The notes: generated by a model not told the origin, from the sequence alone. DNA of 64,000 nt from Glandiceps talaboti (GCF_964340395.1 NC_135551.1:3151001-3215000), one strand, 5' to 3'. Numbered from the stretch's first letter, positions 44,693-57,005 are shown. Numbers and translations: made by a program.

Positions 44693-46295
44693 TGTATATA
44701 CATGTAGCTGTTATGTAAGGTCAATAACTTCCTTTGCCTGTATTAACAGTTACAATGAACTGTCCATCAGCACATAGTTTATGGGCAAAATGCTAATCTG
44801 TAAAGTTCTATTGTGTTTTTAGGTTGAACTTTGACCTTCTATTCTATATTTTGTTGTCTGAAGGACATTGCATGTACAGTCATCAGTACAGTCAGTTTTC
44901 ATATACATATAAACATTAAATAAAAGTGTACATTGCTCATCCTGAATTTCAACAAGCATGTAATTGTAAAATGCAATTGTAATCAGTATGCCCTCTATTA
45001 GCCACTGATGCACACAATTCCTAGTGACGCACCAAAATTTGGTCTTCCCCATCTCTTACTATGTGGTGACTGACAAGAAATGCCACTTTTTCTCATTTTC
45101 AGACTAACAACAACAAAATTTGGCTATCATTTAGAGGAAACACTGATTGTAATTATGGGTGTTTACTAAAACAATCCCACCTTATTACAGATATTTTAAT
45201 TACATACATCATCAGTTCATCACATGTTCTTTAGTATCGAATTGAACTTTTGTTCCAAACACAAGCTTGAAAATTTTACCATAAATTTTACAACATGTGA
45301 CCTTACACATCAGAGCCTAATAAGTTGAGTTCAGTACAATATGGTTTACCAACACTCGATGAATTTTCATTTGAACATATGTTCTTTGTTTACATAAATG
45401 CATGCATGTCTAAACGTATGTTAAATTAGATTTGAGCAAATATGTATTTACCATCATTCTGGCAATTCAAAGGGCAGTTATATATTTTTTGGCTAGGCAG
45501 TGCTTCTTTTTGAGTACAAGATTTATCAATTCAGTCAATTTAGTACAATTTACAAATACAATATATTTTGATGGCCACCATACATGTACATGGTGTACAG
45601 AATAGCATCAAAACAGAACTACCGTATACCACAGTGTTTTGCCATGCCATATAATAGAGTGGTAGATTCCACTCAATAATTTCTTTTGTCATTATGAATA
45701 TATATAAGCATAACAATTTATGAGTGAGATTTTACTTGAGATTTTTACATTTATACAATGAAAACATTTAAAAAAGTTATCCTTGCTCATAATAAACTGT
45801 CTTTCCATTTGAAATGCAAATATATAAGAATTAAAAAAAAAAAAAAATTTAGTGAAAAAAAAGTAGATAGACTGAAGTACATGTAATTTATACATAATCT
45901 GCAATGTAAATCAAAGTATCATATAGAGTGAGGAATGATGATGCAGTCAGTAGAATTCAAACAGCTGTTGGACATCAAAAAAACAGTGATTTCATAACTG
46001 TATCCACTGTCAGATACAAAGTACAGTATTTCTTGTAGTCAGGTCAATTGAAAAGGTTACTGAACAATTTTGTGACTCACAATTTCATTATGGTTACTTA
46101 GCACACCAAGGACTTTTTATAGCATTACCATGGTAACACAATTGAAAATGACAATGTCTGACAAAGAGGTTTCTGTATTTATTAATGATAGGAGCATACC
46201 AATGATGAACAACTCTGTTGCCATTCTATAAAGTATAGTTTAAATGCAGACTGAGGGGATTTTTAACACAACTTTGAGTCAGTGCTTTGGACAAT
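44693..46295. other. no gene recognised
   Basis: AT-rich sequence without supported exons. A-run at 45834-45847. Confidence 0.5.
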
Positions 46296-46296
46296 A

Positions 46297-46299
<3 letters not shown>

Positions 46300-46350
<51 letters not shown>
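46300..46350 (+). repeat. (GT)n microsatellite
   Basis: About 25 GT pairs. Confidence 0.97.
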
Positions 46351-46351
<1 letters not shown>

Positions 46352-46537
46352 ATGTGTGCATGAGTGCATGAGTGCGTGTACAGTAGTGTATGTGTGAATG
46401 ACTGAAAGTGAAAACCGCCCGACCAATTGCCTTGATATTTATTTGGTTCTGACAAGTGAAGTGATCAGATAAGTGAATTTCAAGTTACATCCAAAAACAT
46501 GCTTTAAGTTTCCATCAAATCTATCAGTTGTTAATAG

Positions 46538-46545
46538 TACTCCAG
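46538..46545 (+). repeat. target-site duplication, left copy (TACTCCAG)
   Basis: TACTCCAG recurs at 47415-47422, exactly outside the inverted ends of the element between them. The preceding G is also shared, so 9 bp is possible. Confidence 0.8.
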
Positions 46546-47414
46546 CACAGTCACTTGTGAACTATATTCCATTCCAGGATGGTGATATTCTAGTCTAGGA
46601 TGATCATAATACAAAATAATGACGTTATTATAGAGAACGATATTCAAAATATGCCATACCGGTGACTTTCAGATAAGAGAGAAGTTGGGAAACAGCCTGT
46701 CCTGATACAGTCAGTTATGTCATTCCTCAACATGTTAATGAATGAATACATGTCACTGATTGGTTGTAAACATTGCCGTTTTGATCGCGACCCCAGTAAC
46801 ATGTTAATGAATGAATACATGTCACTGATTGGTTGTAAACATTGCTGTTTTGATCGCGACCCCAGTAACATGTTAATGATCGAATACATGTCACTGATTG
46901 GTTGTAAACATTGCCGTTTTGATTGCGACCTCAGTAACATGTTAATGAACGAATACATGTCACTGATTGGTTGTAAACATTGCTGTTTTGATCGCGACCT
47001 CAGTAACATGTTGATGATCGCCATGAAAGGCGAGTTGTTCAAAATGTGAAGGCATTGCTTTGGAAACACGTTCGAAAACCCATTTTGGATCAAAGTTGTT
47101 GCAAATTAGTTTTCAGGTAGGGTAAAGTGTTTCCTAAGAGTGCCATGGGTGGTAATGTTTTGGTTATATTTGTTGATTTCGGAATTACATCGGATCGTTG
47201 AAATTGTCGTGTACCTCCACTGTATTATTAGCTTGTAACTTTCACTGTTTTTCAACTTCTCTCTTATCCGAAATAGTCACCGGTACAACATTTTTTGAAT
47301 ATCATAAATACCTACATGTATACACATGTAATAACGTCATTATTTTGTATTATGATCATCCTAGACTAGAATATCACCATCCTGGAATGGAATATTAGTT
47401 CACAAGTGAATGTG
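46546..47414. mobile_element. 869-bp non-autonomous DNA transposon with long inverted ends
   Basis: The left end reads CACAGTCACTTGTGAACTA, the right end in reverse complement CACATTCACTTGTGAACTA. The inverted match continues inward for about 130 bp (ATTCCATTCCAGGATGGTGA, TATTCTAGTCTAGGATGATC, AAAATAATGACGTTATTA and a CACCGGT/ACCGGTG pair near the AGAGAGAAGTTG block). An 8-bp duplication flanks it, which fits hAT; if 9 bp, a Mutator-like origin is possible. The interior carries four 69-bp tandem repeats. No transposase is encoded. Confidence 0.85.
46731..47010 (+). repeat. 69-bp tandem repeats inside the transposon
   Basis: ATGTTAATGAATGAATACAT, GTCACTGATTGGTTGTAAAC, ATTGCCGTTTTGATCGCGAC and CCCAGTAAC, four copies. 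As 69 is divisible by three, both strands stay open as 23-residue repeats; this explains the 110- and 149-codon frames, which I do not regard as genes. Confidence 0.93.
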
Positions 47415-47422
47415 TACTCCAG
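47415..47422 (+). repeat. target-site duplication, right copy (TACTCCAG)
   Basis: Identical to 46538-46545. Confidence 0.8.
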
Positions 47423-48125
47423 TGAAATGACCAGGATGTTGAATATTTTCCCAATAACAAAACATTGAAAATTACACAAATGTCATAATAAAGTGAAGAA
47501 TCCCAAGAATACATTGCAAATGTAAGTGTAAACTTTCAATTTTGTGGGAGAAAATTTTACTCAAACTTATCAACATCTTCATATGAGTCTGCTATGTAGA
47601 CTGTTGAGGTGGCCTGCAGTTCAAGTAACATCTGACTATTAATACATGTACATGTACGTGTTATTGTCAGTTTATATTCAGGATAGTCATACCATAGCAT
47701 GCAAAGAGAGGGATTACATGTCTATCACTACTATCACATTACCAAGTCTAGTTGATCCAAATACATGTATACACAATTGATTATACTTGCATTCCAAGGT
47801 TGTCACAAGGTTATACATGTACATGTATATACACAAACTTGGATTGTGGAATGGCTGCATGACTTGTGTACTCTGTATGTCAAACTTGATGATCTGAGGA
47901 TAATTGTAATCTGGTGAACTACAGTGGTTAATGTTGACATAGGTAATTCTTGGTTCTTCTGTACATTTGTATGTTGGTATGACTGCATGAGAATTCTTGT
48001 AATGGTGTTGTTTCTTAGGTGTAAGGTTATGTGCCAGGAAATAAGATTAGTATGAAGGCCATACATGTACAAGAGACTTAGTCACCTCTATGTTCAAACT
48101 ACACATGTACATTGTGTATGTACAT
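47423..48125. other. no gene recognised
   Basis: AT-rich with several TACATGTA words. No exon supported. Confidence 0.5.
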
Positions 48126-48886
48126 ACATTGATTCACAAAACTGTATGTATACATTGATACACAAAACTGTATGTATACATTGATTCACAAAACTGTATG
48201 TATACATTGATACACAAAACTGTATGTATACATTGATACACAAAACTGTATGTATACATTGATTCACAAAACTGTATGTATACATTGATACACAAAACTG
48301 TATGTATACATTGATTCACAAAACTGTATGTATACATTGATTCACAAAACTGTATGTATACATTAATACATAAAATTGTATGTATACATTAATACATAAA
48401 ACTGTATGTATACATTGATTCACAAAACTGTATGTATACATTGATTCACAAAATTGTATGTATACATTGATTCATTAAACTGTATGTATACAAATATACA
48501 TTAATACATAAAATTGTATGTATACATTGATTCACAAAACTGTATGTATACATTTGATATACAAAACTGTATGTATACATTAATACATAAAACTGTATGT
48601 ATACATTGATTCACAAAACTGTATGTATACATTGATACACAAAACTGTATGTATACATTGATACACAAAACTGTATGTATACATTTGATATACAAAACTG
48701 TATGTATACATTAATACATAAAACTGTATGTATACATTGATTCACAAAACTGTATGTATACATTGATACACAAAACTGTATGTATACATTGATACACAAA
48801 ACTGTATGTATACATTGATTCACAAAACTGTATGTATACATTAATACATAAAACTGTATGTATACATTGATTCACAAAACTGCATC
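48126..48886 (+). repeat. 26-bp minisatellite
   Basis: CATTGATTCACAAAACTGTA with TGTATA, about 29 copies, with variants GATACACA, AATACATA and TTGATATACA. Minus-strand frames over it are translations of the repeat. Confidence 0.96.
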
Positions 48887-49204
48887 AAATGTGCATCAAT
48901 ATACACTGTTGTGTATGTATACATTTGTACTTGAGTAAAACATGATATCGGAGTGTATATGAATATTCCAATAACCAGATTGTTGAAATGTTTACTGGAA
49001 TAAACATATATGCATGTAGACAGTATTTATGACAGCAATCACAAAAGCCAAACATTAAAAAAAAAACTGTTGCAGTAAGCTCTGTTTGATAAGGATTTTA
49101 TTATAATTATTCATTTGTCATCAGTGGTTAGTTTACAAAGACAGCAATGATCTAGAAGATTGTATCCTGATACTTGTCAATGACTTGATATGACAAGACT
49201 TTCA
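48887..49204. other. no gene recognised
   Basis: AT-rich spacer between two minisatellites. Confidence 0.5.
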
Positions 49205-49520
49205 TTACACTGAGAGTCTCTTCTCTTCACAGTCTACATGTATGCTGAGAGTCTCTTCTCTATACAGTCTACATGTATGCTGATGAGAGTCTCTTCTCTA
49301 TACAGTCTACATGTATGCTGAGAGTCTCTTCTCTATACAGTCTACATGTATGCTGAGAGTCTCTTCTCTATACAGTCTACATGTATGCTGAGAGTCTCTT
49401 CTCGTCACAGTCTACATGTATGCTGAGAGTCTCTTCTCGTCACAGTCTACATGTATGCTGAGAGTCTCTTCTCTATACAGTCTACATGTATGCTGATGAG
49501 AGTCTTTTCTCTTCACAGTG
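49205..49520 (+). repeat. 35-bp minisatellite
   Basis: AGTCTACATGTATGCTGAGA with GTCTCTTCTCTATAC, about nine copies; units with TTCAC or GTCAC instead of TATAC, and two with an extra TGA. Confidence 0.94.
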
Positions 49521-49910
49521 TATGTGTCTATTTTTGTTTCTGTCAACAATCTAGGTTATTTATAGGATAAGAATGATTAATTGCTAATGAATGTATCTTT
49601 CTCCCACTGTGGTAGAATGCCCCAGGGACTAATTTCACTTAAATCAGATCTGAATTTCTTAAAACTTAATATATTCTTATAATTTGTAGGATCACCATCT
49701 ACATCATACATGTACAAAAATGTTGTTTTCAAGGAAATCATCAGTCTTTTATTTTCCTCTAGAGTGTAAAACAGCATTTGGTATTAAACCTAAAATAACT
49801 CATTATTACCTTGAGCTCTGATATTTTTTCTTGATATTTTATTAACAGGGTATATCAGTGGTGATTAGTATTGTGAATGACTGTCAAGTCAAACTTTATT
49901 TCTAGAAACT
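49521..49910. other. no gene recognised
   Basis: A 66-codon minus-strand frame (49577-49777) ends at no recognisable domain. Minus strand shows SFKKFRSDLSEISPWGILPQ, which resembles a LINE ORF2 C-terminal tail loosely (FKKF.SDL) and lies just upstream of the AGAAT-terminated LINE end, but the match is too weak to call. Confidence 0.35.
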
Positions 49911-49916
49911 AGCTAT

Positions 49917-50150
49917 AGAATAGAATCGAATCGAATAGAATAGAATAGAATAGAATAGAATAGAATAGAATAGAATAGAATAGAATAGAATAGAATAGAA
50001 TGATACTGAATCTTCATTGCTTCCGATAAGAAAACTACATTTCTTCATTCATTTTCTGCACTAAGTGTTTGGTGCTAAAACAAACTAGTAAATATATAAA
50101 CTAGAGTAATTATAGTTAACAAGAAATAGCAGAATAAGGTATAGGATGTA
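49917..50150 (-). mobile_element. LINE 3' end with (AGAAT)n terminus, copy 2
   Basis: About 16 AGAAT/AGAATCGA units at 49917-50000, then CTTCATTGCTTCCGATAAGA, AAACTACATTTCTTCATTCA, CTGCACTAAGTGTTTGGTGC and AAACAAACTAGTAAATAT, as at 37676-37860. Longer pentamer tract than in copy 1. Confidence 0.65.
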
Positions 50151-51332
50151 ACTTTCTAAAGGATAAACATAATAACATTTTTGTTGTTTTCATCACTAGA
50201 AAATAATCATAGCTATATTGATAGAAAGTAGGAAATGAAATTATACTAGTACTGGTCATGAACTATTGGTTTCCAACTGGGCTAGCCAAGTTCTAACAAC
50301 TGACACCTCACTACTAGTAGTAGCATATAAGTTGTATAATTATACACTATATGTATGTTAGCAACTCAACTAACCATGCTAACTGTGGCTGGAAAATCAG
50401 TCAGAAATTTTAGAGTTATACTGCATGTACTGTAAATTGTCATGTTACACAGGAAGTGAAAAAAAAGAGGTGTACCAGACCAGACATAAATGAGGTCCAC
50501 CCTTGTCATGCAGACATGAGTCATAACCAATCACAAATATATGTATAAAATGGTATTGTGAGGTCTGGATATCACCAAATATCTACATATGTATGTATGT
50601 ATGCCCTTGGGATGTGAACTTTACAATACACCAGTGTGTTTAAATTACATCTCCATGAATAAATCATGTTGATGTAATGCTAGTAAGGCCTCCCAGACTG
50701 CTACCTAGTAAGTAACATATGGCCATAAGAATTAAGATGAACACTTGCTGAGATTACAAGATAACATTAGTGTTGAATGTACAACTGTTCACAAGTGGTA
50801 AATGATATTGTGAATAAACACTATGGATTCCACACAGATGACTTGCTGTTTCTCTGATACAGGATTATAACAATGGTAGGGATAATAAACTTTCTATCCA
50901 TCTTTGACTTCAGCTGTGTGTTGTACATTTTATTAACAGACGTGGTAGTCTGATGCCAACATGGTCTCTAAGTGAGTGGAGATGTAAATTGTAATGATAC
51001 TGTATAGGAACTAAACTATAACAGCGGTAGGGCTACATGTACTTTCTGTCCATATTTGACTAGCTGTGTGACATGTGGGGTGTGGTATAAATTAATGATG
51101 TTGTGTAAATCTACTTTCTATCCGTATTTAACCTTAGCTGGGTTTGGTATAGTAGTAAGGGCTACATGTACTACTTTCTAGAAATGTTTGACCTTAGCTG
51201 GGTATGGATTAAAAGTGGCAGGCTGTGTGCTGCCTATAAATGTGTGTTTAAGTTTACTTTAATTTTATGATTCTGTCCTAATACAATATTGTACATTTTG
51301 TATATTTTCCATGCCATGAAGAATCATGAATA
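50151..51332. other. no gene recognised
   Basis: AT-rich. A phrase with CTACATGTACTTTCTGTCCA and TTTGACTAGCTGTGTG recurs in variants at ~50890, 51035, 51110 and 51170, suggesting an old ~70-bp repeat. No exon. Confidence 0.5.
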
Positions 51333-53711
51333 ACATGTATGTAGGAGTATCTGATCAGAGTAAGAAATATGATATATATGTATGTAGGAGTATCTGATCA
51401 GAGTAAGAAATGTGATATACATGTATGTAGGAGTATCTGATCAGAGTAAGAAATATGATATATATGTATGTAGGAGTATCTGATCAGAGTAAGAAATATG
51501 ATATACATGTATGTAGGAGTATCTGATCAGAGTAAGAAATATGATATATATGTATGTAGGAGTATCTGATCAGAGTAAGAAATATGATATACATGTATGT
51601 AGAAGTATCTGATCAGAGTAAGAAATATGATATATATGTATGTAGGAGTATCTGATCAGAGTAAGAAATATGATATACATGTATGTAGGAGTATCTGATC
51701 AGAGTAAGAAATATGATATATATGTATGTAGGAGTATCTGATCAGAGTAAGAAATATGATATACATGTATGTAGAAGTATCTGATCAGAGTAAGAAATAT
51801 GATATATATGTATGTAGGAGTATCTGATCAGAGTAAGAAATATGATATATATGTATGTAGGAGTATCTGATCAGAGTAAGAAATATGATATATATGTATG
51901 TAGGAGCATCTGATCAGAGTAAGAAATATGATATATATGTATGTAGGAGTATCTGATCAGAGTAAGAAATATGATATATATGTATGTAGGAGCATCTGAT
52001 CAGAGTAAGAAATATGATATATATGTATGTAGGAGTATCTGATCAGAGTAAGAAATATGATATATATGTATGTAGGAGTATCTGATCAGAGTAAGAAATA
52101 TGATATACATGTATGTAGGAGTATCTGATCAGAGTAAGAAATGTGATATATATGTATGTAGGAGTATCTGATCAGAGTAAGAAATATGATATATATGTAT
52201 GTAGAAGTATCTGATCAGAGTAAGAAATATGATATATATGTATGTAGGAGTATCTGATCAGAGTAAGAAATATGATATACATGTATGTAGGAGTATCTGA
52301 TCAGAGTAAGAAATGTGATATATATGTATGTAGGAGTATCTGATCAGAGTAAGAAATATGATATACATGTATGTAGGAGTATCTGATCAGAGTAAGAAAT
52401 ATGATATATATGTATGTAGGAGTATCTGATCAGAGTAAGAAATATGATATATATGTATGTAGGAGTATCTGATCAGAGTAAGAAATATGATATATATGTA
52501 TGTAGGAGTATCTGATCAGAGTAAGAAATATGATATATATGTATGTAGGAGTATCTGATCAGAGTAAGAAATATGATATATATGTATGTAGGAGTATCTG
52601 ATCAGAGTAAGAAATATGATATATATGTATGTAGGAGTATCTGATCAGAGTAAGAAATATGATATATATGTATGTAGGAGTATCTGATCAGAGTAAGAAA
52701 TATGATATATATGTATGTAGGAGTATCTGATCAGAGTAAGAAATATGATATATATGTATGTAGGAGTATCTGATCAGAGTAAGAAATATGATATATATGT
52801 ATGTAGGAGTATCTGATCAGAGTAAGAAATATGATATATATGTATGTAGGAGTATCTGATCAGAGTAAGAAATGTGATATATATGTATGTAGGAGTATCT
52901 GATCAGAGTAAGAAATGTGATATATATGTATGTAGGAGTATCTGATCAGAGTAAGAAATATGATATATATGTATGTAGGAGTATCTGATCAGTAAGAAAT
53001 ATGATATATATGTATGTATGTAGGAGTATCTGATCAGAGTAAGAAATATGATATACATGTATGTAGGAATATCTGATCAGAGTAAGAAATATGATATATA
53101 TGTATGTAGGAGTATCTGATCAGAGTAAGAAATATGATATACATGTATGTAGGAGTATCTGATCAGAGTAAGAAATATGATATATATGTATGTAGAAGTA
53201 TCTGATCAGATCAGAGTAAGAAATATGATGTACATGTATGTAGGAGTATCTGATCAGAGTAAGAAATATGATATATATGTATGTAGAAGTATCTGATCAG
53301 ATCAGAGTAAGAAATATGATGTACATGTATGTAGGAGTATCTGATCAGAGTAAGAAATATGATATACATGTATGTAGGAGTATCTGATCAGAGTAAGAAA
53401 TATGATATACATGTATGTAGGAGTATCTGATCAGAGTAAGAAATATGATATATATGTATGTAGGAGTATCTGATCAGAGTAAGAAATATGATATATATGT
53501 ATGTAGGAGTATCTGATCAGAGTAAGAAATATGATATATATGTATGTAGGAGTATCTGATCAGAGTAAGAAATATGATATATATGTATGTAGGAGTATCT
53601 GATCAGAGTAAGAAATATGATATATATGTATGTAGGTGTATCTGATCAGAGTAAGAAATATGATATATATGTATGTAGGAGTATCTGATCAGAGTAAGAA
53701 ATGTGATATAC
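51333..53711 (+). repeat. 43-bp satellite, about 55 copies
   Basis: TATCTGATCAGAGTAAGAAA, TATGATATATATGTATGTAG and GAG. Units differ at one site, GATATATATG or GATATACATG; in the first ~500 bp these alternate, giving an 86-bp dimer, and a GTAGAAGTATC variant recurs every four units (51600, 51772). Further in, long blocks are uniform. Two units at ~53205 and ~53295 have an extra GATCA. Confidence 0.97.
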
Positions 53712-53813
53712 AAGGATTCTGGTATATCCCTGCGACATCAAAATTTTGTGGATAGTTTTTCCTTCAAACTATATATAAATGTACAAATATACATTGTACA
53801 TTGCTTTCATTTA

Positions 53814-54184
53814 AAGTGGCCATATGGATGCAGTTTGGGTATTTAGTTTGGATTTTTAATTTATAAAAGAACTTTATCATTCCTTCCTACTTTCAAAGTC
53901 AACGTGAAACAGCATATGCCAAGTCTGTGTTTGTAACTCAGTATACATAGAGATACATAGTACATGTAGCAAAAAGCTAAAAAATGTGTAAAATGGTTAA
54001 TATGTACAATAACAAACATTTGATACATTTATCAGTCTTTGGCAATTTATTGAGTTTAATACAAACAAGGACTTTGCTGGCATATGTTGTTTCACATTGA
54101 TTTTGCAAGTAGGACACCATGATAAAATTGTTTTAGAAATTAAAAATCCAAAATAATTATTAATACCCATCCATATGGCTACTT
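53814..54184. repeat. 371-bp foldback element
   Basis: Left arm starts AGTGGCCATATGGATG, right arm ends CATCCATATGGCTACT. The arms pair over ~150 bp: GATTTTTAATTTATAAA with TTTAGAAATTAAAAATC, GAAACAGCATATGCCAAG with CTGGCATATGTTGTTTC, TGTTTGTAACTCA with a TTGAGTTTAATACAAACA stretch. Solo arms occur at 761-910 and 5588-5690. No coding capacity: a MITE- or foldback-type repeat. Confidence 0.75.
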
Positions 54185-54528
54185 AGCAAACAGGATGAAG
54201 TATACTTGCCATGTTTGAATGTGACTGTAGTATAACTGTATAATGATTAATTTAACATAATGTACACTAAATGACATAGCAACAAGTTGACATAGCCTTG
54301 AAAGCTTTTACAAACATAATGTCTCTTTGTACCTGCCAGTCTGCCTTGGAGCAGTTTAAATGATTTGTCTTCCTTGGAAATTCTTGGAGAGTTATATAAC
54401 AAAAATAAGTTAAAAAGTGCAAGTGTGCTAGTACTACTACGTATACCAGGATAAACCCAACATTTAGTATGTATACCAGGTACTCTGTAATACTTTGGGA
54501 TACAGTATGTGATTTAGTATATATACCT
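54185..54528. other. no gene recognised
   Basis: AT-rich; GTATACCAGG repeats loosely near 54442-54530. No exon. Confidence 0.5.
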
Positions 54529-54592
54529 GGTGTGTGTGTGTCTGTGTGTGTCTGTGTCATTGTGTGTGTGTGTGTGTGTGTGTGTCTGTGTC

Positions 54593-54637
<45 letters not shown>
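54529..54637 (+). repeat. (GT)n microsatellite with CTGTGTCA interruptions
   Basis: About 50 GT pairs, broken by TCTGTGTC and ATTG or ACTG. Confidence 0.96.
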
Positions 54638-54639
<2 letters not shown>

Positions 54640-55344
54640 AGTAAATTTTGGTATACAGTGTTTGATTACTGAATCATGGTACTTTATAGGTTGTTAACCT
54701 TTTGTTCACTGTGGCACCTTTTTGAAAGAGAACTCGGTAATATCACAATATTCATAAATAACAAATATACATGTACACTTCAGCACTTTCATTTTCACAC
54801 ATAATTCCAAAACTCTAGCTACATTGCCACTCATTTCAGTAAATTTTAAATGCTGTCCAAAGATATTTTCAAGAATAAAAGATTGTCACCACATACAATG
54901 GCTGTGGGTCAGTGACTTTGGACGAGGAGGGACTTTCTATCTTGTGAAGGGGAACCTTTGGGAAGTTAAAATGGGACGATTTGACAATTAATAGAAGGTA
55001 ACATTGTATTCTAAAGAGGTTATTCTGTCAAGAGTTTTGGCTACTGATCCCATAGGGTAACTTAATGACCCTAGAGGCTATAGAGTATAGGAACCACAGT
55101 TGCCTGCCCCATTAAATTCAAGAACAAGACATATTGTGTTGTAGTACATGTATAGTGCTATTAATCCTCTTTCTACCAGTGGGAATTTGTTTGTCCACAA
55201 AATACTACGTGGTGGGAAAACCAGGGTTCTTTGAGATCTCTCTTAGAGACCATGTTGAGACCACATGACATCCTGATTAATGGTGTTGTGATTTTTAGCA
55301 CAACTGAACTGATATGGTTTAGTAGTGCTATAGGCATGGCAAAG
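54638..55344. other. no gene recognised
   Basis: AT-rich sequence without supported exons. Confidence 0.5.
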
Positions 55345-55725
55345 TGTGTGTGATTCTTAGACAAGTGAACAAAAATTCAAAAAGTGTATGCAGATATGCT
55401 TAGCAACAAGACCACACCCATGGCAACAGCCAAATGATCGCATATATTGCAAAGATAACAACAGGGATTAGTAGAAACATTCAAAAAATGTACGTAAATG
55501 TGCCTAGCAACAAGACCACGCCCACAGTAACAGCCAAATGATCACATATATTGCAAAGATAGCAACATGGTTGGATAGGCAAATGGATAGTCATTCAGGA
55601 AATGAACACCTATTGTTAGCATGGATCAGCATGTGAGTAAACATTTAAAAAAACTGTACAGTTGTGCTGCAATGCCATTGGCGCCAATTTTGAAACTGTA
55701 CTCTTATATAACTTTTAAATTGTTT
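55345..55725 (+). repeat. CTAGCAACCATGACCACGCC dispersed tandem repeat, copy 2
   Basis: Two full units with TTCAAAAAGTGTATGCAGAT, TTAGCAACAAGACCACACCC and GGCAACAGCCAAATGATCGC, then the common end TGTACAGTTGTGCTGCAATG and CCATTGGCGCC. Same family and same end as 23280-23830. Confidence 0.75.
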
Positions 55726-56218
55726 ACTACTGCACATGATAGATGTAGGGCATGTAAGCCAAGCATCAAATTTGGACACTTCCAAGCATTTAGTGTGGAT
55801 TGGACATTTTGGTGGCATTGTATATGGTTTTGGAGTCTGCAGTGATAGAATGTCTTTTTGATTAATTTCCAGGAATGCTATTTTGTTTGCAAGTCTAAAC
55901 TTTTCATACTGGTACAAATAATCACTGGGACATATGTACTTCACTATTAATTCTTTTCATCTTCCAAATGTAAATACTAACTATAACTTAATGGCAAATT
56001 AAAGAAAATACATGTACAAATGTACTACATGTAAATATAAAGTTGTATTTTGCCTTACAGTCAATATCCATATCCATAACACACACTCTTCAATCAATTC
56101 AAACTATGTCTGGATAAGGAAACTTTGTCAAATTTATTTCAAATTTCAGGTCAAATGTCACAGTAAATGTCATCATCCTGTGTTTTGTTTTAATCTATTG
56201 TTTTGAATCATTTTATAG
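55726..56218. other. no gene recognised; ends in a splice acceptor
   Basis: AT-rich. The last bases (TTTTGAATCATTTTATAG, AG at 56217-56218) form a plausible acceptor in front of the ARMC2 start exon, so part of this may be an intron in the 5' untranslated region. Confidence 0.45.
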
Positions 56219-56342
56219 GTTTATAAAATAACATCAAGGAGAGGCATGCAATGCAGACACTTGAAAATTTGCCAACTTGAACAAGAAGAGTACAAAGATA
56301 CCATCCAAGGACTAAAGTAATATTCCAGGACTGGTTGCTACC

Positions 56343-56551
56343 ATGAGTGGCAAGAAGAAAAAGAACACTGATGCACCTTTCTATGAAGCCCCAGATGATA
56401 AAAGATTAAGTTCAAGCATTATAAATGAAGCCAGGCATTCTGTACGTGCTGTGAAAACAAACCGTCCTTTTACACCTAGAGATAACAAACGAACTTTATT
56501 TAGTGGAAATACTAGCAGAGCTCCAGATGCAAGACCACCGTCAGCTTTCAG
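56343..56551 (+). CDS. ARMC2: ARMC2, first coding exon
   Basis: 69 codons plus two bases. It reads DAPFYEAPDDKRLSSSIINE, then EARHSVRAVKTNRPFTP and a DARPPSAF end, matching the start of vertebrate ARMC2 (DPFYQP, EARNALRTV.T.RPFTP, RPPSSFS) as I recall it. ARMC2 is a ciliary armadillo-repeat protein needed to deliver radial spokes into axonemes and for sperm flagellum formation. The ATG has an in-frame TAA ~24 bases upstream and good context (ACCATGA). The donor is GTGAGT at 56552 (phase 2). This stretch precedes the armadillo repeats and is probably disordered. The transcript may begin at the acceptor at 56218 or further upstream. Confidence 0.88.
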
Positions 56552-57005
56552 GTGAGTCAGTGTAAACACCCCTGTTTTTGCCTGATCACTTGGTTTGACC
56601 CAAGCAATGCCTACATGTATGTATGGTCATCCCCATTTGTATTAGACACAGGGTAAAAAACTGAGTGATCAAGTCATGTGTACTCTTGTAATCAAATAGG
56701 GTTGATCAAGTCACTTGGCTCATTTATTGCTCTTGATATGTCAGAGGACGGGTAATGAATATCCCCATTTTGGTTATGAGAATTCCTCAAAGGAGAGAAC
56801 TATGACATTTATGGAGTTAAATACAATACAGCTTATCAAAAAGTAAAACAGACAGTGTCTGTCATAGTTTTCAAGTGAGTCTCAATGTCTTGGCTATCCT
56901 GATTAGTCCAGACAAAAATAATTGGAGAAATTCAACCAACCATATGTTCCAACACATATAGTAACATGTTGTTATTTATGTCACTGTAAACTTGATATCA
57001 ACAAT
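56552..57005 (+). other. ARMC2 intron 1, first part
   Basis: Sequence between the phase-2 donor at 56552 and the foldback at 57010. No exon or repeat recognised. Confidence 0.6.

Noticed and set aside
44481-44724. Three overlapping Cys/Val/Tyr-rich minus-strand frames
   Set aside because: They lie on the GACA and CATA microsatellites.
48094-48841. Repeated minus-strand frames with MYTYSFVNQCIHT-like peptides
   Set aside because: Translations of the 26-bp minisatellite; the unit length is not a multiple of three and the three frames cycle.
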